64,000 bases of DNA from Lumbricus rubellus (lineage: Eukaryota; Annelida; Clitellata; Crassiclitellata; Lumbricidae), in NCBI GenBank assembly GCA_945859605.1, contig OX243827.1:1723295-1787294 (forward strand), given 5' to 3'. The notes beneath the pieces were generated by a model that was given only the letters and a program-made list of their open reading frames with translations, had not been told where the DNA came from and did not search any database. Below, piece by piece: positions 20,901-28,676 of the stretch; the stretch's first letter is position 1; every line of letters starts with the position of its first letter. The position numbers and the translations under genes were made by a program.

Positions 20901-23475
20901 GAGAAGAATTCAAGTAATGGAATTAGCTCACGAGTCAGTATTTGGCGGACACTTGGGAGAAGAGAAGACACGAGAGAGAATCAAGTTGTCCTTTGTCTGG
21001 CCAAAGATGCGTCGAGACGTGGTGAAATTTTGTAAGTCCTGTGAGAAGTGTCAGCTGAAGGCACGAAGTTTGGTGATGGATCGAGTGCCGATTACACCAA
21101 TTCCAAGGGAAGATGTTCCATTCCGACGGATGACTATGGACGTGGTAGGCCCAATAGAACCGAAGTCAGCAGCTGGGCATAAGTATTGCTTGTGCATAGT
21201 GGATTCATGTACAAGATGGCCGACCATCTTCTTGCTGAAGTCATTGACTGCTAAGGCTGTGTGCGAAGCTTTGATGAAGCTTTTCATTGACGTGGGGGTG
21301 CCGTCTGTGATCACCAGCGACAGAGGCACGAATTTTACAGCCAGTCTTACAAGAGAATTTTTTAAATTGATGGGATGCTGTCCACGATTCGATTCACCGG
21401 GGCATCCAGAGGCAGCCGGATTAGTCGAGAGATGGAACCAGACGTTCAAGAAGATGGTACATCATGTCATTGTGGAAAATCCAAGACAGTGGCATAAAAT
21501 CATTCCGTTTACCGTATGGGCATTGAGAGAAGTTCCTAACGCAACGACAGGAGTGGCACCATATCTGCTGGTGTATGGAAAAATGCCAAGAGGACCATTA
21601 ACTATCTTAAAGGAAAGCTGGACCAAAGAAATAAATCTACCGCCAAACATTGGAGTACAACCAGCAAAGTACCTGAAGAACTTAAGAGCAGACATGGAGA
21701 AAGCTTTGATATTTGCTGAGAATTGTGCAGAGGAAAAGCAAAAACAATACGCCAGTCAATACAACAAGAGGGCCAAGGATAAAGAATTCGAACCAGGAGA
21801 AAACGTCATCGTCCTGTATCCAACGTCAACCAATAAATTGATCTCACGATGGCATGGTCCATGTACAGTGCTACAAAGAAGATCCAAGTATTCGTACCTG
21901 GTGGACATGAATGAAAACGGCCGACGAATCGTCCATGCCAACAAAATGAGGAAGTTCATCGCAAGAACATTATCGTGTGGTCTCATCGTGGAAGAGGACG
22001 ACGAATTCGGATCAGTGGTAGAGCTACCATTGAAAGAAGACCATGCAGAGACGACACAGAAATCGCTGCAATTGGACTATGAACAGATCGGACATCTTAC
22101 GAGCGAGCAACAGAAACAGCTACTGGATGTACTGAACCGATATGCAGACAGATTTTCGGACAAACCTGGATTATGTACATTGGTAGAACACGAAGTGGTG
22201 CTGAGACCAGACTTTCGAGAGAAGGAGTTCACGGCTTATCGAATACCGTTGATATACCGCGCAGAAGTGGACAAACAAATACAAGAGATGCTGAAAGCAA
22301 ACATCATTCAGCCGTCGTCGAGCAGAATGGCAAGTCCGCTGGTCATCGTCAAGAAGAAGGACGGATCCTTGAGACTCGCGTGCGACTACAGGTACGTGAA
22401 TTCATATACTGAAAATTGTCGATACCCCATGCCGATCGTCAACGATGTGCTGAGCAAAGTCGGGAAATCCAAGTTTATTTCCGTCTTGGACTGTCGCAGT
22501 GCTTACTGGACTTGTCCGGTGAAGAAATCCGACCAATGGAAAACCGCATTCGTTACCCATAATGGACTGTACGAATTTACACGTGTCCCTTTTGGAGTGG
22601 TTAACTCTGGACGGACTTTTGTAAAAGCCATAAACATGATTTTGCAACCGATTGATGCATTTACTGAACCCTATGTTGATGACATTGCAGTCCATTCTGA
22701 TGATTGGAACATTCATTTGAAACATTTAGAATTGTTTTTGAAACAAATAAGACTGCATAATGTAACTTTGAACTTGAAGAAATGTGTGTTTGGTAAGAGT
22801 GAGGTGAAATTCATCGGTCACCTCATTGGTTCAGGGAAGAAGATGATGAATCCAGATAGGATTGACAGTTTGATTAATTTAAAAAACCCTGAAACGAAGA
22901 AGCAAGTGAAGCAAATGTTAGGATTCTTTGGTTTCTACAGACAATTTATTTGTAATTTTGCTGAGATTGCTAAACCATTGACAGATTTAACTAGCAAGCA
23001 GACACCTGAGAACATTATTTGGACTCAGGACCACCAGAAATCTTTTGATTCTCTTAAAGAAATTGTTTTATCGAATGTTATTCTGTACATGTTCGAGGTT
23101 GGCAAACCATTTAATTTGTACTGTGATAGCAGTGATTTTGCTGTGGGGGCTGTGCTGTCACAAGTGGACGATGAGGGGATAGAACGTCCCGTTTCATTTA
23201 TCAGTCAGAAGCTGACAGATACCCAGAGGAGATGGGCGACGATTGAGAAGGAAGCCTATGCAATCATATGGGCTTTAAACAAATTGAAAGAAATCATTAT
23301 TGGTTCCAAGATTAATGTGTTCACTGATCATAATCCTTTAGTTTATTTGACTGAGTCAATGTCGAAGTCTGCTAAGTTAGTCAGATGGTCTTTATCATTG
23401 CAAAATTTTGACATTCTGTTGAACTATAAGAAAGGAAAGTTGAATGTAGTAGCAGACTGCTTATCGAGATTGTAG
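17965..23475 (+). CDS. Gag-Pol polyprotein, gmr1-type (IN before RT)
   Basis: 1836 residues in one frame. Residues 1-330 are a charged coiled coil with three identical 18-residue RKQEEKEKEEQRRQEEKE repeats near 93-146. Residues 340-520 look like a Ty3/Gypsy gag core. A CCHC zinc knuckle CHNCNSDKHLIKHC is at 603-616. The protease has DSG at 724-726. An acidic linker follows (about 835-915). Integrase has the zinc-binding H989/H996 and C1026-x2-C1029, catalytic D1059, D1119 and E1155 (DD35E), and a GPY/F-like GPC at 1298-1300. Reverse transcriptase has D1509 and YVDD at 1570-1573. RNase H has D1721, E1763, D1788 and D1831. All key residues are intact. There is no gag/pol frameshift, so cleavage by the element protease must release the products. 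Confidence 0.95.
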   Translation: MEKLTEQKQAAIKKMSSERLVKLLIEAGVDAEEVEQMSREELMRNLAEVWAKKEEEEEGAVGGAAEKPVEKPEAPMSMEALLQFMIMKEEVRKQEEKEKEEQRRQEEKERKQEEKEKEEQRRQEEKERKQEEKEKEEQRRQEEKERKQEEKELRQQEIDMQRQQFQIQLEQMRLDRDESERRRTELMIEYEKARKSDEEIRKQQIEDKKAREEEKEKMRLQELERAEEIRQEEFQAGKDNLEKAEREREEQMQLEQKKLAIKEAQLKEMAIEKEERRKQLELLQQKIEQEELRRIEDQDRLKKRDEDDRKSREVSEQIRLKESETMVSKIKKIGDAMKHVLPKMPYDMMEVPLYFETVENAFNSFAVEKQYWVKLLLPLMTPRARTVLNRLSFENLDKYDAVKEHLLKEFKLTAREYRSRFADAKKTAEETYTMFTARLKNLLNYYVRSRRVDKDYEKLFDLLVADKLKECLPPGPLQFVLAKEGTECLEASNVADLADIHVNNRIGVMFQDKPKFEAWDNSPKQPKWNKDSKDTGSQAKSNDAKKDDYSGKQWSQDKQQSTWDIQAYNRTPPLGRPTESNASYTPYNKWENKEQRSFIKKRCHNCNSDKHLIKHCQAPGAANLRKNFSRSAENLRVNQIQVINAPPGWEEQCNQETEVKSVMKCTPQFTILKEAIKTTSIAESCRETKSKEECQRIKKISLQHVNVEIRGTDGQPVQVEALIDSGTEIPVINEELLKGTTVEEIGRVHLQCVAGEPIPAKLVKIEVRMSGRNEGAATEDRTINIAPYLTLVCASISAELCKENPEKFLLHPEIIAELKEVPPISILQGELQANVTTRAQSRRAEVEDGEDETINESSQEDDTESEDELSIQDDERTTSENNETEEEMAACERNDSEDSGSDAELETSMRDLFTENSNDKRQLEDAKKFEEQQRNDESLKSWWRIAEDQGSEFIVVNGLLYKKHQMLDQLVYQLVLPKERRIQVMELAHESVFGGHLGEEKTRERIKLSFVWPKMRRDVVKFCKSCEKCQLKARSLVMDRVPITPIPREDVPFRRMTMDVVGPIEPKSAAGHKYCLCIVDSCTRWPTIFLLKSLTAKAVCEALMKLFIDVGVPSVITSDRGTNFTASLTREFFKLMGCCPRFDSPGHPEAAGLVERWNQTFKKMVHHVIVENPRQWHKIIPFTVWALREVPNATTGVAPYLLVYGKMPRGPLTILKESWTKEINLPPNIGVQPAKYLKNLRADMEKALIFAENCAEEKQKQYASQYNKRAKDKEFEPGENVIVLYPTSTNKLISRWHGPCTVLQRRSKYSYLVDMNENGRRIVHANKMRKFIARTLSCGLIVEEDDEFGSVVELPLKEDHAETTQKSLQLDYEQIGHLTSEQQKQLLDVLNRYADRFSDKPGLCTLVEHEVVLRPDFREKEFTAYRIPLIYRAEVDKQIQEMLKANIIQPSSSRMASPLVIVKKKDGSLRLACDYRYVNSYTENCRYPMPIVNDVLSKVGKSKFISVLDCRSAYWTCPVKKSDQWKTAFVTHNGLYEFTRVPFGVVNSGRTFVKAINMILQPIDAFTEPYVDDIAVHSDDWNIHLKHLELFLKQIRLHNVTLNLKKCVFGKSEVKFIGHLIGSGKKMMNPDRIDSLINLKNPETKKQVKQMLGFFGFYRQFICNFAEIAKPLTDLTSKQTPENIIWTQDHQKSFDSLKEIVLSNVILYMFEVGKPFNLYCDSSDFAVGAVLSQVDDEGIERPVSFISQKLTDTQRRWATIEKEAYAIIWALNKLKEIIIGSKINVFTDHNPLVYLTESMSKSAKLVRWSLSLQNFDILLNYKKGKLNVVADCLSRL
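18237..18398 (+). repeat. 54-bp tandem repeat inside gag coiled coil
   Basis: Three adjacent copies of a 54-bp unit starting CGTAAACAAGAAGAAAAAGA, with no differences seen between the full units, followed by a diverged fourth. Each adds 18 residues (about five heptad turns) of charged coiled coil. The antisense strand is also open here and is not a gene. Confidence 0.88.
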
Positions 23476-23572
23476 TATAAGGTATTTTGTGATTGCATTT
23501 AGTATAAGAATTGTTTGTATTTAGTTTAAGCATTATACGTTCGCTAATTTTTAAGATTAATTAGCTCTCTTC

Positions 23573-23592
23573 AAAAGAAAGGAAGGAGGTAA
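23573..23592 (+). promoter_or_regulatory. Polypurine tract
   Basis: AAAAGAAAGGAAGGAGGTAA lies immediately 5' of the 3' LTR. It is all purine except one T, the expected plus-strand primer for reverse transcription. Confidence 0.88.
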
Positions 23593-24112
23593 TGTCAGCT
23601 AATTTAATCAGTGCACGCCGATTGTCGTACAGCGACGTAAGTAGGCCAGGTGCAAATTGCCGCGCGGCGTCTGCACAGGTGATTGTCTGGACAGCACGTG
23701 ACGTCTAGACGAGCGTACGTTAATTGTACAAGAAGGGAGTGGAAGTGAAGAAGGAGAGTTGCGTGTTGAGAGCCGTTGAGATTGGCTGTAAGAGTTGTTG
23801 TTGAGTTGCGATAGAGTAGACTGATGAAGATAGTAGTCGTGTAGTTGTTATGATAACGCAAGTGTAGTCATTGTTGTGTTGTTGCTGATCGTTTTACTTT
23901 ATATCGGATTTCGGAGTATAATAAGAAGAGTTAAACACGTCGTCGTTGTTGGTTAACAAAACAGTGAAAGACTGTAGATTCTTTAACCTAGCCATTTAGC
24001 TAATGAAACAGTTATCTAGGGATAGGCCTACGCTACCACGAACTTATACGAAGAAGCTTCCGAAGAGACTGAAGGTCACACGTAGAGAAGAAGAGGGAAA
24101 AGACTTGTGACA
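23593..24112 (+). repeat. 3' LTR (520 bp)
   Basis: Direct copy of 17113-17632 with no difference seen, followed by the CCCAT target duplication. Confidence 0.96.
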
Positions 24113-24179
24113 CCCATTATACGAAATTTTACATGCAAAAATTAATTCACCTCCGGTTACATCTGAAATCTAATCGGAA

Positions 24180-24560
24180 TTAGCGCTTGAGAAACGGAAG
24201 CTCGAGCCTTAATGAAAGTTTTTAAAGGTGAAATGGTGGTTGGATTGATGAAAAAACGCAAGAGAAATGGAATCTGGATGATGGTTCTTTTTACAGTGAA
24301 ATAGAAGTTGGATTGACGAAGACAACGCATGAGAAATAAAAGCTGGATCAAGGTATTTCTTGAGCTGAAATAGAAGCCCGATAGATGAAGAAACGCTTAA
24401 GTAATGGAAGCTGGATGAGGGTATTTTATATATGAATTAGAAGCTGGATTGACAAAAAATAACGAGCAAGAAATAGAAGTTGGACGAAGGTATTTTTAGA
24501 TCTGAAGTATAGAAGCTGGATGCATATTGAAACTTTCGAAATCTGTCAAGAAATGTACTG
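24180..24560 (+). mobile_element. GAAGCTGGAT module array (word-array family interior)
   Basis: Alternating ~30-bp modules (GAAATGGTGGTTGGATTGAT, GAAATGGAATCTGGATGATG, GAAATAGAAGTTGGATTGAC and so on). They follow in the same order as the interiors of 48280-48660 and 57500-57800. Terminal words are missing on the left, where the gmr1 element sits close by. The gmr1 element probably landed beside or in an older copy. Confidence 0.75.
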
Positions 24561-24578
24561 GTAAACAAAATGGTGACC

Positions 24579-25398
24579 GGACAAAAACCCACCTGGACAA
24601 AAAAAAAACCGGACAAAAACCCCCGGACAAAAACCCTTCGGACAGAAACCCCCTGATTTAGCCTAGGACATTAACCCCCCCGGACAATTCCCCCCTTGCT
24701 GCACAAAGTATAATTTGCTTAAACTTAGACTAATTATCCAGTTCCCCGTGCTGTGTCAACTAATTAGTGTCATACCGGTACACACCTGTCCATCCAGGCG
24801 TGAACTTATAACTTGTTAGTGTCATTCAGTCACTCCCATATGAAGCTAGTACCTGTTGGTGTAATCTAGGACAGCATGAATCGTCAGCAATCCAGCTTCC
24901 AATGAGGCAAATATTCGTTTCATCCAACTTCTATTTAAATGACAATTATATTTGTCCATCCAGCTCCAATTTAAAAAGAGTATTTTCATCAATCCAGCTT
25001 CCATTTAAGCAAGAACAATTTCATCAATCCAGCTTCCATTTAAGCAAGAACATTTTCATCAATCCAGCTTCTATTTAAGCAAGAACATTTTCATCAATCC
25101 AGCTTCTATTTAAGCAAGAACATTTTCATCAATCCAGCTTCTATTTAAGCAAGAACATTTTAATCAATCCAGCTTCCATTTAATTTATTTGCATCAATCC
25201 GGCTTCTATTTAGCGAGAATTCTTTTCATCAATCCAACTTGTGTACTCAGGACCACCGTTTTATAGTACGACAACTTATGCGAAATATATTCTACCAGGG
25301 GGGGTTATGTCCTACCCTGGGGGGGTTTCTGTCCGGGGGTTTTTTGTCTGGAGGGGGGTTTTTGTCCGGGGGGTTTTTGTCCAGGGGGGGTTTTGTCC
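24579..25398. mobile_element. Foldback-like element with GGACAAAAACCC word termini
   Basis: The left terminus is a tandem array of GGACAAAAACCC words (24579-24690). The right terminus is the inverse, GGGTTTTTGTCC words (25310-25398). Between them lie unique sequence (24710-24890) and a strict tandem array at 24960-25235 with unit AATCCAGCTTCTATTTAAGC plus AAGAACATTTTCATC (about 35 bp). Part of the unique sequence recurs inverted at 49078-49115, beside the half element at 49028-49232. Confidence 0.82.
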
Positions 25399-25506
25399 TA
25401 CAACCAAACAAAATAGCCTCAATAATGACGTCATTCTATATAAGGGTGGGCAATTAAGCATTCGAGAAGCATATCTATTTGATAAGCCATGCGAAATAAT
25501 TTGGGA

Positions 25507-25959
25507 CCGGTGTAAAGGTTTCAAATTACCCCCTCCTAAACATTACTCCCGGTAACTTGAAACCGGTCTCAGATTACCCCCCGGAAACTAGATTTGCATC
25601 AATCATCGCATTTATTGCACTAATAAAATCAGAAAAATCATCCCTCTTCTTGTTTTGGTCTGCAGAATATCATCCGTCATCCTACTTCGTGTTTTGTTAT
25701 CAATATTTTGATCCGAAAAAATAATAGCCTCGACGCCATTTTCTCCATGTAAACTTCAGCGGCGATTAGTATTTTAGTTACAGACGAAAATATTGATAAC
25801 AAACCACGAAGTGGGATGACGGATGAAAATCTTCAGACCAAACCAAGAAGCGGGATGATTTTTTCGATTATTTTAGTGCAATAAATGCGATGATTGGTCC
25901 AATTTACACTTTTCAGGGGGTAATGTTTAGGAGGGGGTAATCTGAAACCTTTACACCGG
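25507..25959. mobile_element. Palindromic MITE, GGTGTAAAGG family, copy 2
   Basis: A 453-bp, almost fully palindromic element. Ends are CCGGTGTAAAGGTTTCAAAT and its inverse. Each arm of about 180 bases carries AAGAAGCGGGATGAT and CACGAAGTGGGATGACGGAT, around a loop of about 80 bases. No coding capacity. Confidence 0.9.
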
Positions 25960-26129
25960 ACTTCGGAGGAGGGCCCCAACTTCTGTTCAAGCAACAGGTT
26001 TAATAGGGGGTTGATAGGCGCTTATGAAGGATATCATGATCCACAGTGTCGAAAGCTGCACTCATGCACATCAAGTTCATGCTAATAATTATCACGACGT
26101 GTCTATGAATGAATCAACATATCGATGCG

Positions 26130-26255
26130 CCGTAACGATCGTGCGCGGTAACGATCGTTCGCGGTAACGATCGTGCGCGGTAACGATCGTTCGCGGTAAC
26201 GATCGTGCGCGGTAACGATCGTTCGCGGTAACGATCGTTCGCGGTAGTGAACATC
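26130..26255. repeat. 16-bp CpG-rich minisatellite
   Basis: Seven units of AACGATCGTKCGCGGT in which the variable base runs G,T,G,T,G,T,T, giving a 32-bp higher-order dimer. Each unit holds the palindrome CGATCG. CpG density is far above the surroundings, which argues for recent origin or lack of methylation. Confidence 0.88.
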
Positions 26256-26294
26256 GCGTTAGGCCCTATCGTGTGCGCGGTATTGACCGGATAC

Positions 26295-26460
26295 CGGTTC
26301 ACAGGTAGAGGATAGTCTGTTGTCCCTGGGACTAATATCGAAGGTATACGAACGCTATGAAAATTAAACGATTGACCAAGACTCAGGTTGTGGAAATGCT
26401 GTCAATGCATCCGGAACTTTTTCTGGGGCGGCCTCACTCGGACGCATTTAGGCCTATCAA
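26295..26460. repeat. Dispersed repeat shared with 5960-6130
   Basis: ACAGGTAGAGGATAG, GGGACTAATATCGAAGG, GACTCAGGTTGTGG and GCTGTCAATGCATCC appear in the same order as at 5968-6090. Class unknown. Confidence 0.6.
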
Positions 26461-26654
26461 AATCCTAATAACTATATAGTTCTTCATAGATACCCCGGGT
26501 ATTTTGTTTCTGTAATCTGGAAGTTGAATGGTAAATGAAAACATGATACTACTGCTGACGTATTGAATGATCATTAGAAGTTGGATGACCATATTAGGCC
26601 TAACAAAAACAAGTAGAAGTTGGATGAGCGATGAAACCATGGTTTTATGCTAAA

Positions 26655-27330
26655 TTTTTATTCATCATCATCATCATCATCATTCGCCATATGCTCGTAG
26701 GTGTCCAATGTCAACTTCGTTTTCTTCTTCCAATAATGTGGAACAGCTTTTGTAGTGAGTCATCGCACCAGTCCTCTACGTCCTCCTTCCATTCCCGGTG
26801 CGGTCTGCCTCTCTTATTAGTTCCGTCCATTATTCCGAAAACAAGAGTCTTAAGTTTTCTGTCGTCCGTCATTCTGGCGATATGGCCGAAAAGCCCCAGT
26901 TTGCGCCTCATGGCTTTTTGTAAGATTGTTTCTGCTCTGTCCACTCGCTGAAATATCTCTTCGTTGGTTATTTTCTGCGTCCATTTTATTCTTAGGATCT
27001 TTCTGTAGCATTTGTTCTCAAATGCCAGGATCCTTCTTTTTATCGAGGCGGTGTATACCCATGTCTCGCAGCCATAAAGCGCTGTGCTGAAGATCGTGGT
27101 ATTGAGGACCTTCATTTTTGTCGTCATCTTGATGGTACTGCTCCTCCATGTTTTGTCCAGCGATTTGAGGGCTGTGTATGCTCTTGCTAGGCGTGTCCTG
27201 ACTTCTGTTTCGCCATCCAAATCGAATGTGAAGTTGTTGCCTAGGTAGGTGAAGCTTCCCACGTTTTCTATTTCGACGTCTTCTACTTTTACAATAGGTT
27301 CGCTGGTCTTTAGTCCGAATATCATGGTTT
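26655..27330 (-). pseudogene. LINE 3' end, reverse-transcriptase C-terminal part
   Basis: The minus-strand ORF encodes the region after the RT catalytic core. It shows FTYLGNNF, TRLARAYTALKSLDKTW, LNTTIFSTALYGCETW, GHIARM and KRGRPHREWKEDV. This pattern is typical of metazoan RTE/CR1-like LINE polyproteins. The frame is open to its stop (26711-26713). An (ATG)n tail follows at 26659-26683, as expected of a LINE 3' end. The 5' part is missing at a microsatellite near 27340, so the copy is 5'-truncated but little decayed. Confidence 0.82.
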
Positions 27331-27334
27331 TTAT

Positions 27335-27390
27335 TACAATAATAATAATAATAATTATCATTATTATCATTATCCTTTTAATATTTCCGA
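27335..27390. repeat. (AAT)n/(ATT)n microsatellite
   Basis: ATAATAATAATAATAATTATC and related units lie between two LINE 3' ends and are probably the A-rich tail of the upstream one. Confidence 0.8.
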
Positions 27391-27439
27391 CAAACAACAT
27401 CAGACACATAAAGAACAATAAACAACAGAAGCGGTAGTC

Positions 27440-28100
27440 ATTGTTCTAAATGATGATAAAAGTTATTAGCTCTCCTCTGGGTCTGACTCGGCTAAAGTGC
27501 CTCTAAAGGCCACCGAGTTGAAGCGCTGGACAGTAATAGAGAGGCGTTGCAGCAAAAAACAGGTCTCTCTCATATCACCAGACGACAATGTTAGGATGCG
27601 GCCTAAATCAGACAAAAAGTCGAGGCCAATACTGCAAATGGGACCTAAAGTCTCAAAGGCTAAAGGAATGAAAAAGTGAGTGTTTACAAGAGAGACGTAT
27701 TTAGTGTTTTTCCTTTCCGTAGCAATCTCGGCTGCCGCGCCCGCCGTCGAAGCCGTGGCCTGGATATATGATGGTGCAAGTGTGTCAACCACTGTCGCAT
27801 CCCACACAAGATGACGACCCGCACGCCATGGAATCATGGTAAGGCCGTCTGGTCGTCTACCATCCGTGCGAAGAAGACCTGGTGGTTCTTTAATGGACGG
27901 TATTCCTGCCTTTGAAAGGGAGCGGTATACAATGTCATTGATCGTATTATGTCGAGCTATTCGACCGAAGCCGAGAGAGCAAGACAGGCCGTGGCTGCCT
28001 CTGGCGTCAATTTGAGCTCCGCAGGCGCAAGTGTGGGGTTCACATATTGCGGCCCCAAGTCGCAAACCGACGGCAACTCGAACATCCTCGTTATTATTAT
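27440..28100 (-). pseudogene. LINE C-terminal domain with endonuclease-like motif
   Basis: The ORF from about 28096 to its stop at 27466 reads CACGAQIDARGSHGLSC, then RHNTIND, then RRPDGLTMIPW...WDATVVDT. The order Cys/His cluster, RHN, PD, about 15 residues, D resembles the restriction-like endonuclease domain at the C-terminus of R2/R4/NeSL-type LINEs. The spacing differs slightly, so this is inference. The reverse-transcriptase part is absent; the copy begins at an (ATT)n tract (28087-28155). Confidence 0.6.
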
Positions 28101-28339
28101 TATCATTATTATTATTATTATTTTTAAAAAAAATATTATTATTATTATTACTCTTCGGAAGAGATGTTAGAATAGGCACTTGTCTGATTTGCAATAAACG
28201 AAGTTGATAATCATAATAATAATGATAACAAAAATAATATTTAAAGACAATTTATATGACGCCATAACAGAGCCATACTGCTACAAGGGCACCTTGACAA
28301 CGACAAACACACATTCAGAGACAAGCGATTGACGAACTC
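28101..28339. other. Microsatellite and unrecognised sequence
   Basis: (ATT)n at 28087-28155 and ATAATAATAATGATAAC near 28210, then sequence with no recognised feature up to the conserved 3' flank of gene A'. Confidence 0.45.
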
Positions 28340-28676
28340 TAAGTACAATCTCATGTGATACTTGGTATTACATACTTGCACTTATCATGCATGACAGAGA
28401 TAACTTTTTAAGTATTCATGTCATGTACAATATATGTTACATTGTCTTTCCCCAGCAATAGTAATATTTTTTTTAATGTGAAAATTATTGTTAACTGGCA
28501 TATATGTACAGTTTCTATGTCTATACAGTTCTCTGGTGTTTTTTGAATGCACTATGCTCCACAACATTTCTGACATTCATGGCATGCGATTTTCTAAAGA
28601 TTCTCAAAATACTATTTTATGGAGTTCGCATGGGTTGTCAGTTGTGCTATTAGACTTCAATCATTCTTCAATGATT
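28340..28676 (-). pseudogene. Gene A' 3' flank, truncated relic-finger block
   Basis: Only the gene-proximal third of the conserved 3' block remains (ACTTGCACTTATCATGCATG through GGCATGCGATTTTCTAAAG). It is cut at about 28340, marking one boundary of the block duplication or a later deletion. Confidence 0.6.

Larger units (their letters stand above)
17113..24112 (+). mobile_element. Complete gmr1-type Ty3/Gypsy LTR retrotransposon
   Basis: A 7,000-bp element with 520-bp direct repeats at both ends, bounded TGTCA...TGACA, and flanked by a 5-bp target duplication CCCAT (17108-17112 and 24113-24117). It has a tRNA-Leu primer site, a polypurine tract and one uninterrupted 1836-codon ORF. Line-by-line comparison of the two LTRs shows no difference, so insertion was very recent. 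Domain order is gag, protease, integrase, reverse transcriptase, RNase H. Integrase before RT is the Ty1/copia-like order known for gmr1-group Ty3/Gypsy elements. Everything needed for retrotransposition appears present; activity is inferred. Confidence 0.96.

Noticed and set aside
24960..25235. Regularly spaced repeats resembling a CRISPR array
   Set aside because: The context is eukaryotic, spacers are not unique, and the units belong to a dispersed element family with inverted partners.
26711..28194. One intact LINE spanning both minus-strand ORFs
   Set aside because: The order (endonuclease-like domain upstream of an RT-tail domain), the microsatellite between them and the separate 3' tails indicate two independent 5'-truncated insertions.
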